Shown here piece after piece: positions 25,885-32,631 of a stretch of 64,000 bases of DNA (position 1 is the stretch's first letter; each line of letters opens with the position of its first letter). The notes beneath the pieces are model-generated. The model did not search any database and was not told the DNA's origin. It worked only from the letters and a program-made list of their open reading frames with translations. The stretch comes from Sulfuritalea sp. (GTDB lineage: Bacteria > Pseudomonadota > Gammaproteobacteria > Burkholderiales > Rhodocyclaceae), in contig JADJFK010000007.1 in NCBI GenBank assembly GCA_016708585.1, positions 62,001 through 126,000 of the forward strand. The letters run 5' to 3'. Made by a program: the position numbers and the translations under genes.

Positions 25885-27168
25885 TTAATCGAGCGTGCCG
25901 TCGAAGGCCAGGTGGCCGTCGATCAGCGTGTAGCGCACCCGGCCGGGAAATTCCATGCCGAGGAAGGGCGTGTTCTTGCCCTGGCTCCTGAGGTTTTCGC
26001 GACTGACCTTGAATTCGGCCACCGGGTCGAAGACGCAGATGTCGGCCGCCGCGCCCTGTGTCAGGCTGCCGGCCTTGATGCCGAGGATGCGCGCCGGGTC
26101 GGAGGTGACGCGGGCCAGCGCGGTGACCAGCGGCAACTTGATTTCCCGCGCCCACTTCAGCGTCAGCGGCAGCAGCAGTTCGAGGCCGGTGGCGCCGGGC
26201 TCGGCTTCGTCGAAGGGCATCTGCTTGGCGTCGTCATCGACCGGCGTGTGGTCCGAACACAGCGCGTTGATCGCGCCGGAAGCCAGCGCGGCGCGCAAGG
26301 CATCGCGATCGCGTTGCGCGCGCAGCGGCGGATCGAGTCGGGCGTGCGCATCGAAAAAGCCGACATCCGTCTCGCACAGGTGCAAGTGGTGAACGCCGAC
26401 GTCGCAGGTGACCTCGATGCCGGCGGCGCGCGCGGCGGCGATCATGTCGACCCCTGCCGCCGAAGATATGCGGGTCACATGGACGCGTGCGCCGGTCTCG
26501 TTGGCCAGGTGCAGGATGGTGGCCAGGGCGATGGTTTCCGCCGCCACGGGAATGCCGACCAGGCCGAGGCGGGCGGCGACCTCGCCGTCATGGGCGACAC
26601 CCTTCCTGGCGAGGAAGGGATCCTGCGCCTGCAGCCAGACCGGGAAATCGAAGGTCGCCGCGTACATCATGGCGCGCAGCAGCACCTGGGTGTCGACGAT
26701 GGCGCGATTGGCCTGGCCGAAGGCAACGCAACCGGCTTCCGCCAGCTCCGCCATTTCGGTCAGCGCCTTGCCCTCCAGTTGCACCGTCAGCGCGCCCACC
26801 GGATGCACGTGGGCAAACTCGGGCAGCCGCGCGCGGTGGGTCAGCATTTCGACCAGGCCCGGTTCGTCCAGTACCGGATCGGTATCCGGCGGGCAGGCCA
26901 GCGACGTGACGCCGCCCGCCGCCGCCGCCGCCATTTCCGATTCCAGCGTGGCGCGGTATTCGAAGCCCGGCTCGCGCAGGCGCGCCGCCAGGTCGACCAG
27001 CCCGGGGCAGACGATGCAGCCCGTGGCGTCCAGCACGCTGTTCGGCTCGAAGCCGGCCGGCGTGTGGCCAACGCCGACTATTCGCCCCGCCGCGACGAAC
27101 ACGTCGAGCGGCTTGTCGGTCTTGCTCGCGGGATCGATCAGGCGGCCGTTCTTGATGTGGATTTTCAT
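25885..27168 (-). CDS. pyrX: Dihydroorotase-like protein PyrX/PyrC' (probably non-catalytic ATCase subunit)
   Basis: A 427-residue amidohydrolase-fold protein next to pyrB. Active dihydroorotases carry an HxH metal motif ahead of LREPG; here the segment reads VDLAARLREPG, so both histidines are replaced. CSDHTPVDDD is kept later in the sequence. This matches the inactive PyrC' that Pseudomonas-type aspartate transcarbamoylases need for assembly. An active pyrC is expected elsewhere in the genome. It begins 9 bp downstream of pyrB on the minus strand and ends the pyr operon. Confidence 0.88.
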   Translation of the reverse strand: MKIHIKNGRLIDPASKTDKPLDVFVAAGRIVGVGHTPAGFEPNSVLDATGCIVCPGLVDLAARLREPGFEYRATLESEMAAAAAGGVTSLACPPDTDPVLDEPGLVEMLTHRARLPEFAHVHPVGALTVQLEGKALTEMAELAEAGCVAFGQANRAIVDTQVLLRAMMYAATFDFPVWLQAQDPFLARKGVAHDGEVAARLGLVGIPVAAETIALATILHLANETGARVHVTRISSAAGVDMIAAARAAGIEVTCDVGVHHLHLCETDVGFFDAHARLDPPLRAQRDRDALRAALASGAINALCSDHTPVDDDAKQMPFDEAEPGATGLELLLPLTLKWAREIKLPLVTALARVTSDPARILGIKAGSLTQGAAADICVFDPVAEFKVSRENLRSQGKNTPFLGMEFPGRVRYTLIDGHLAFDGTLD

Positions 27169-27177
27169 GGCTTCAGA

Positions 27178-28155
27178 TCAATTTCCTGCCAACATGGCCA
27201 TTACGGCCATCCGCACGGCGATGCCGAAAGTGACCTGCGGCAGGATCACGGCCTGGCCGCCGTCGGCTACCGCCGAGTCGATCTCGACGCCGCGATTCAT
27301 CGGCCCCGGGTGCATGACGATGGCGTCGGGCTTGGCCAGCGCGAGTTTTTCCGGCGTCAGCCCCCAGGACTTGAAGTATTCCTGGGTCGAGGGCAGCAGC
27401 GCGCCCTGCATGCGCTCGTTCTGCAGGCGCAGCATCATCACCACATCGACGCCGCGCAGGCCCTCGCGCATATCGTTGAACACCCGCACGCCGAGCCGCT
27501 CGATGCCGGTCGGCAGCAGGGTCTTGGGCGCGATGACGCGCACTTCGGGCACACCGAGCGTGGTCAGCGCATGGATCTGGCTGCGCGCCACGCGCGAATG
27601 CAGCACGTCGCCGACCACGGCCACGGTGAGCTGGCTGAAATCCTTCTTGTAGTGGCGGATGGTGTACATGTCGAGCAGGCCCTGCGTCGGGTGCGCATGG
27701 CGGCCGTCGCCGGCATTGACGACATGGATGTGGTCGCGCCCGGTGGCGGCCAGGTGCCGCGCGATCAGGTAGGGCGCGCCGGAGGAGGCGTGGCGCACGA
27801 CGAACATGTCGGCCTGCATCGCGGCGAGGTTGTCCGCCGTGTCGAGCAGGGTTTCGCCCTTGTTGGCCGAGGAGGTGTTGATGTTGAGGTTGATGACGTC
27901 GGCGGAAAGCCGCTTCGCCGCGATCTCGAAGGTGGTGCGGGTGCGCGTCGAATTCTCGAAGAACAGGTTGAACACGCTCTTGCCGCGCAGCAGCGGAATC
28001 TTCTTCACTTCGCGCTCGGCGACTTCGGAAAACGGCGCGGCGGTATCGAGGATGCGCGTCAGCACGTCGCGCGGCAGGCCCTCGATGGTCAGCAGGTGGT
28101 TGAGTTCGCCATGCCGGTTGAGCTGCGGGTTGCCGGCCGCGGTCATGAAGCTCAT
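27178..28155 (-). CDS. pyrB: Aspartate carbamoyltransferase catalytic subunit
   Basis: A 325-residue enzyme of the first committed step of pyrimidine synthesis. The carbamoyl-phosphate loop FFENSTRTRTTFEIAAKRL is present, as are NAGDGRHAHPTQGLLDMYTI and MHPGPMNRGVEID. The N-terminal extension before the domain is the one typical for class A/B enzymes that bind PyrC'. The start overlaps the pyrR stop by four bases. Confidence 0.97.
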   Translation of the reverse strand: MSFMTAAGNPQLNRHGELNHLLTIEGLPRDVLTRILDTAAPFSEVAEREVKKIPLLRGKSVFNLFFENSTRTRTTFEIAAKRLSADVINLNINTSSANKGETLLDTADNLAAMQADMFVVRHASSGAPYLIARHLAATGRDHIHVVNAGDGRHAHPTQGLLDMYTIRHYKKDFSQLTVAVVGDVLHSRVARSQIHALTTLGVPEVRVIAPKTLLPTGIERLGVRVFNDMREGLRGVDVVMMLRLQNERMQGALLPSTQEYFKSWGLTPEKLALAKPDAIVMHPGPMNRGVEIDSAVADGGQAVILPQVTFGIAVRMAVMAMLAGN

Positions 28156-28673
28156 TTCTCCATTACCCGGAAGGAAAGCCGGCCGTCTGCGGCGCGCTCC
28201 AGCGCCAGCATCTGCGACGTCGGCAGGCTCATGGAGTGCGGACAGAAGGTCGGCGCGATGGGCAGTTCGCGGCCGCCGCGATCGGTCAGCACGGCGAGGT
28301 CTATCCTTGCCGGCCGGCCGAAATCGAACAGTTCGTTCATCGCGGCACGGATGGTGCGCCCGGTGTAAAGCACGTCATCGACGATGACCACGTGCGCGCC
28401 CTCGACCTCGAAGGGGATGTGCGAAGCGCGGGCGTTGGCGTGCAAGCCGCGCTGGTTGAAATCGTCGCGATAGAAGGACACGTCCATCGAGCCGGCGGGA
28501 ATCTTCAGGCCCAGCGCGGCGTGCAGGCGTTCGGCCACCCAGACGCCGCCGGTGTGGATGCCGACCAGCACCGTGCGGGCCGGATCGATGCCCGGGCGCA
28601 TGGCCCCGGCGAGGTCGGAACAGAGCGCTTCGGCGTCAGGCAGTTGCATGGGCACGGGCCGCGGTTTGGTCAT
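28152..28673 (-). CDS. pyrR: Bifunctional pyrimidine operon regulator / uracil phosphoribosyltransferase PyrR
   Basis: A 173-residue PRTase-fold protein. The PRPP loop is VVIVDDVLYTGRTIRAAMNE, with VGIHTGGVWVAERL and RDDF nearby. In Gram-negatives PyrR mostly acts as a phosphoribosyltransferase; no attenuator is evident here because upstream genes overlap it. It overlaps ruvX by 38 bp. Confidence 0.93.
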   Translation of the reverse strand: MTKPRPVPMQLPDAEALCSDLAGAMRPGIDPARTVLVGIHTGGVWVAERLHAALGLKIPAGSMDVSFYRDDFNQRGLHANARASHIPFEVEGAHVVIVDDVLYTGRTIRAAMNELFDFGRPARIDLAVLTDRGGRELPIAPTFCPHSMSLPTSQMLALERAADGRLSFRVMEK

Positions 28674-29100
28674 GGCTGTCGAACCAGCTTTGCAGGATGA
28701 TCAGCGCGGCTTCGGCATCGACCCGCGCCTTACGCTCCCGCCAGGACAAGCCGCGTTCGCGCAGGCCGGCATCGGCCTCGATCGAGGAGAAACGCTCGTC
28801 GACCTCATCCACCGGCAGGCGGAAACGGCCGCGCAGCTGGTTGGCGAAGCGCTCGCAGCGAGCCGTCATTTCGTGCGGCGTGCCATCGTCATTGAGCGGC
28901 CGTCCCACCAGCAGGCGCACCGGCTGCCAGTCGGCAATCAGCGCGCCGATGGCAGCGAAGCGGGCATCGCCGGACTCCGCATCGACGGTGGCAAGGGGTC
29001 GTGCCGAAGCAGCCCTGCCCCCCTCCAGTTGCGTGCCGATGGCGATGCCGATGCGCTTGGTGCCGAAATCGAAGGCGAGCACGGATCCCGCCTCAGGCAT
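28636..29100 (-). CDS. ruvX: Holliday junction resolvase-like protein RuvX/YqgF
   Basis: A 154-residue RNase H-fold nuclease. Conserved acidic sites are in LAFDFGTKRIGIAIG, VGRPLNDDGTP and VDERFSSIEA, and the C-terminal Asp region is KARVDAEAALIILQSW. The family processes 16S rRNA 5' ends or resolves junctions. The ATG at 29100 overlaps the yqgE end by 8 bp; a longer in-frame start lies within yqgE and is disfavoured. Confidence 0.94.
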   Translation of the reverse strand: MPEAGSVLAFDFGTKRIGIAIGTQLEGGRAASARPLATVDAESGDARFAAIGALIADWQPVRLLVGRPLNDDGTPHEMTARCERFANQLRGRFRLPVDEVDERFSSIEADAGLRERGLSWRERKARVDAEAALIILQSWFDSHDQTAARAHATA

Positions 29101-29665
29101 GTCCCGCCACCTCCGAGAGATTGGCGAAATCCACGCCGAGCAGCTGCATCGCGGCCGGCAGGCGCTCTTCGGCGGGAATGTCGAAGATGATCGCAGCATC
29201 GGCTTCGACCGTAAGCCAGGCATTTTGCGACAGCTCCCACTCCAGCTGTCCGGCGGTCCAGCCGGCATAGCCGAGGCTGACCAATACTTCGGCCGGCTCG
29301 CCGGTACTGCCCATGGCCTGCAGGATGTCGCGCGAGCTGGTCAGGGCCAGGCTGTCACTGACATTCAGCGAAGACTGCCATTGCCCGGCCGGGCGATGCA
29401 GCACGAAGCCGCGATCGGTCTGCACCGGGCCGCCGAAATACACCGGCAGGCCGGCGAAGCGCGCTTCGGCCTGTTCGTCCTCGAGCGGGATGCTGACCCG
29501 GTCGAACAGGCCGGCAAGCTTCAGTTCCATCGGGCGATTGACGATGATGCCGATCGCGCCGTCCTCGTTGTGCTCGCAGATGTAGGTCAGCGTGCGGGAA
29601 AAATTCGGATCGGCCATGGCGGGCATGGCGATCAGAAAGTGGTTGGCGAGGCTGACGGTTTCCAT
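29093..29665 (-). CDS. YqgE/AlgH family protein
   Basis: A 190-residue protein with the family start NHFLIAMPAMADPNFSRTLT and YICEHNEDGAIGIIVNRPM. It heads the yqgE-ruvX-pyrR-pyrB-pyrX operon, an order common in beta- and gammaproteobacteria. AlgH is described as a regulator of alginate production in Pseudomonas; its molecular role is unclear. Divergent from the photolyase gene with 59 bp between. Confidence 0.94.
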   Translation of the reverse strand: METVSLANHFLIAMPAMADPNFSRTLTYICEHNEDGAIGIIVNRPMELKLAGLFDRVSIPLEDEQAEARFAGLPVYFGGPVQTDRGFVLHRPAGQWQSSLNVSDSLALTSSRDILQAMGSTGEPAEVLVSLGYAGWTAGQLEWELSQNAWLTVEADAAIIFDIPAEERLPAAMQLLGVDFANLSEVAGHA

Positions 29666-29724
29666 TGATCTTCCGACATTGTAATCTGTCAGTCCGTTCC
29701 CGAGTATCCCCTTTCAATCGTCCG

Positions 29725-31140
29725 ATGTCCGCCGCCCTCGTCTGGTTCCGTCGCGACCTGCGCGTGCAGGACCACGCCGCCCTGAGTCACGCCCTGCAAT
29801 CGCATCAGCGGGTGCATTGCGTTTTCGTCTTCGACACGACGATCCTCGACCCGCTGCCGCGTCGCGACCGGCGAGTCGAATTCATCCTGCGCGCGGTGGA
29901 GGAAGTCGACGCCGCCCTGCGCGCAATGGGCGGCGCGCTGATCGTGCGCCATGGCGATCCGCGGCTGGAAATACCGCGTCTTGCCGCAGAACTCGGCGCC
30001 GGCGCCGTGTATGCCAATCGCGACTACGCACCGTCCGCCATTGCGCGCGATGGCGAGATAAGCCGCCGTCTCGCAGACGCCGACTTTTGCTTCATGGATT
30101 TCAAGGACCAGGTGATCTTCGAGCGCGACGAAGTCATGACGCAGGGCGGGACGCCCTTTTCGGTCTTTACCCCGTACAAGAATGCCTGGCTGAAGCGCCT
30201 CGCGCCGGCCGACCTGCAAGCCTGGCCCGTGGAAGAACACGCCGTCCGCCTGGCGCCGCCGCACGACAAGGTGCCGCTGCCGACCCTGCAGCAACTCGGT
30301 TTCGAAGCGACCGACCTCGCCGAACTCAAGCTGCCCACCGGCATGAGCGGCGCACAGGCGCTGTTCCGCGACTTCACCGGGCGCATCGACGACTATGCCG
30401 CGCGGCGCGATTTCCCCGCGGTCAAGGGCACTTCCTACCTCTCCGCCCACCTGCGTTTCGGCACCCTCTCGATCCGCCAGCTTGCAGCCCATGCCCAGGC
30501 CCGGTCCGGCCGCGGCGCCGCGACCTGGCTGTCGGAGCTGATCTGGCGCGACTTCTACCACGCCATTCTCTGGCACCATCCGCGCGTTGCCACGCAATGC
30601 TTCAAGCCGGCCTTCGACGCGCTGCGCTGGGACGATGCGCCGGAACTGTTCGCCGCCTGGTGCGCCGGCCGCACCGGCTATCCGCTGGTCGATGCCGCGA
30701 TGAGGCAGCTGCTCCACGCCGGCTGGATGCACAACCGCCTGCGCATGGTCACCGCCTCTTTCCTGACCAAGGACCTGGGCCTGGACTGGCGCCGGGGCGA
30801 AGCCTGGTTCGCCGAAAAACTGCTCGACTTCGACCTCGCCGCCAACAACGGCGGCTGGCAATGGGCGGCCTCCACCGGCTGCGACGCGCAACCCTGGTTC
30901 CGCATCTTCAATCCCGTCACGCAGTCGGAAAAGTTCGATGCGGAAGGACGCTTCATCCGCCGCTACGTGCCCGAGCTGGACAAGGTGCCGCAGAAATTCA
31001 TCCACGCGCCGTGGACCATGAGCGCCGCGCAGCAGGCCGCCTGCGGCGTGCGCATCGGCCACGACTATCCCGCGCCCGTGGTCGACCACGCCGTGGCGCG
31101 GGCGCGCACGCTGGAAAGGTTCAAGGCGGTGAGGGAATGA
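29725..31140 (+). CDS. phrB: Deoxyribodipyrimidine photolyase (CPD class I type)
   Basis: A 471-residue flavoprotein that repairs UV-induced pyrimidine dimers with light. The N-terminal antenna domain starts ALVWFRRDLRVQDHAALSHAL. The FAD domain has LSELIWRDFYH, DAAMRQLLHAGWMHNRLRMV, FLTKDLGLDWRRGE and the C-terminal WFRIFNPVTQSEKFD. All of these are standard for active photolyases. Monocistronic by position; the ATG at 29725 removes a non-homologous 20-residue extension. Confidence 0.95.
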   Translation: MSAALVWFRRDLRVQDHAALSHALQSHQRVHCVFVFDTTILDPLPRRDRRVEFILRAVEEVDAALRAMGGALIVRHGDPRLEIPRLAAELGAGAVYANRDYAPSAIARDGEISRRLADADFCFMDFKDQVIFERDEVMTQGGTPFSVFTPYKNAWLKRLAPADLQAWPVEEHAVRLAPPHDKVPLPTLQQLGFEATDLAELKLPTGMSGAQALFRDFTGRIDDYAARRDFPAVKGTSYLSAHLRFGTLSIRQLAAHAQARSGRGAATWLSELIWRDFYHAILWHHPRVATQCFKPAFDALRWDDAPELFAAWCAGRTGYPLVDAAMRQLLHAGWMHNRLRMVTASFLTKDLGLDWRRGEAWFAEKLLDFDLAANNGGWQWAASTGCDAQPWFRIFNPVTQSEKFDAEGRFIRRYVPELDKVPQKFIHAPWTMSAAQQAACGVRIGHDYPAPVVDHAVARARTLERFKAVRE

Positions 31141-31201
31141 GGTTCGGGATTTGATTGCCGGTGGTATCGTGACCGGCGCAACTTATGGAATGCCATGCAT
31201 C

Positions 31202-31654
31202 ATGAGAGTCATCGTCCAGCGCGTCAGCGAAGCGGCCGTCAGTGTCGGCGGAACCCTGTCCGGCCGGATCGGCCCCGGCCTGCTGGTGCTGGCCGGTTTC
31301 GAGGACGACGACCGGGACGGCGACCTCGACTGGATGGCGCAGAAGCTGCTGCGCCTGCGCATCTTCGCCGACGACGCGGGCGTCATGAACCGCAGCGTGG
31401 CCGAGACCGGCGGCGAGATCCTGGCGGTATCGCAATTCACCCTCTACGCCTCAACCAAAAAAGGCAACCGGCCTTCCTGGGGGCGCGCCGCGCGCGGCGA
31501 GGTTTCGCAGCCGCTGTTCGAGGGCTTCGTCACGCGGCTGTCGGCTGCCCTGGGACGTCCGGTGGCGACGGGCGTATTCGGCGCCGACATGCAGGTCAGC
31601 CTCGTGAATGACGGCCCCGTCACCGTCGCCATCGATTCGAGGAATCCGCAATGA
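31202..31654 (+). CDS. dtd: D-aminoacyl-tRNA deacylase
   Basis: A 150-residue enzyme that removes D-amino acids from mischarged tRNA. It begins MRVIVQRVSEAAVSVGG and has the catalytic motifs SQFTLYAST and NDGPVTVAIDS (the Gly-Pro motif). The ATG at 31202 is the family start. It overlaps the next gene by four bases. Confidence 0.96.
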   Translation: MRVIVQRVSEAAVSVGGTLSGRIGPGLLVLAGFEDDDRDGDLDWMAQKLLRLRIFADDAGVMNRSVAETGGEILAVSQFTLYASTKKGNRPSWGRAARGEVSQPLFEGFVTRLSAALGRPVATGVFGADMQVSLVNDGPVTVAIDSRNPQ

Positions 31655-31956
31655 ACCCGAACCCGCCACCCACCAGCCTGCCCGGCAAGCTCCTTGCCCT
31701 GGTGGCGGGGGTCATCCTCCTCGTCCTCGGCGTCATGTTCTCGCTGGTGCTGCTCGTCGTGTTCGTCGCCGTCGGGCTGCTGTTGGGGGCCTGGTTCTTC
31801 TGGAAAACCCGCCATGTGCGCAAGGCCATGAATGAAGCGCGCATGGCGGGACACCCGCCGGCGGACGGCAACGTGATCGAGGGCGAAGCGGTCGTCGTCG
31901 AGGAATGCCGGGTCACAGAAACGCAAGTCCTGCACGACGATACGCGCAAGCCATGA
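31651..31956 (+). CDS. Small membrane protein of unknown function
   Basis: A 101-residue protein with a hydrophobic region of about 40 residues (10-52), probably two close helices, then a basic stretch (WKTRHVRKAMNEARM) and an acidic tail with DGNVIEGEAVVVEE. Its ATG overlaps the dtd stop (ATGA), so it is co-translated. No family is recognised. The 99-bp gap after it contains a decayed copy of the dispersed repeat at 31976-31999, minus orientation. Confidence 0.75.
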   Translation: MNPNPPPTSLPGKLLALVAGVILLVLGVMFSLVLLVVFVAVGLLLGAWFFWKTRHVRKAMNEARMAGHPPADGNVIEGEAVVVEECRVTETQVLHDDTRKP

Positions 31957-32055
31957 GCCGCCGCTTGCCTTTGTAAAAGTCGGTGCTGGCGGCACGGCGC
32001 CGAACCGGCCACGGCTTGCGCCGCGCGCCGCCCGAACGATGCCGACCGCGCCGCC

Positions 32056-32631
32056 TCAGAACGAGGAGCCGGGTTGTGCGAGGAATGCGCTTTCTTCGGC
32101 CGTCGACGCGCGGCCGAGCAAGGCATTGCGGTGCGGGAAGCGGCCGAAGCGGACGATCACCTCGCGGTGCCGGACGGCGTAATCCAGCGCCGAATCGAAG
32201 GCCGGCAGCTGCACTTCGCGCGCCAGTGCCGCGAACAGCGCCACCGAACGTTCCTGTTCCAGCAGCGATTCGGCATGCTCGAAGGGCAGGTAGGCGAACC
32301 AGCGCTGCCAGGGGTCGAGATTCTTGTCGCGGCCGGATGACACGAGTTGCGTGGCGAGCGCCAGCGCCTGGGCGTCGCCGGCAAAGGCGCGCGGCGCGCC
32401 GCGAAAGATGTTGCGCGTGAACTGGTCGAGCAGCAGGATGCGGGCCAGCATTTCGCCGTCGCCCGCTGCGGCGGGTGCGGTTCCGGCCAGCGCCGCATCG
32501 ACCGCGGCGGCGAAGCGCTCGCGGATCGCGGCATCGAAGGCGTCGTCCTTGCGAAACCATTCGGCGCGATAGTCGCCGGCCGGCAGGAACCAGAAATCGA
32601 GGATCTCCCCGGTCGCGACCGCGCCGGCCAT
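32056..32631 (-). CDS. DUF924 family protein
   Basis: A 191-residue helical TPR-like protein recognised by ILDFWFLPAGDYRAEWFRKD, LLLDQFTRNIFRG and the segment near FAYLPFEHAESLLEQERSV. The function is unknown. It starts with an ATG that overlaps the topB stop codon, so the two are translationally coupled on the minus strand. Confidence 0.9.
   Translation of the reverse strand: MAGAVATGEILDFWFLPAGDYRAEWFRKDDAFDAAIRERFAAAVDAALAGTAPAAAGDGEMLARILLLDQFTRNIFRGAPRAFAGDAQALALATQLVSSGRDKNLDPWQRWFAYLPFEHAESLLEQERSVALFAALAREVQLPAFDSALDYAVRHREVIVRFGRFPHRNALLGRASTAEESAFLAQPGSSF

Noticed and set aside
25864..28368. 834-residue open frame on the plus strand
   Set aside because: Runs antisense through pyrX, pyrB and part of pyrR, which are clearly the real genes.
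30074..30091. Copy of the dispersed repeat in the photolyase gene
   Set aside because: Only the GCCGACTTTT end matches; the rest reads as ordinary photolyase sequence.
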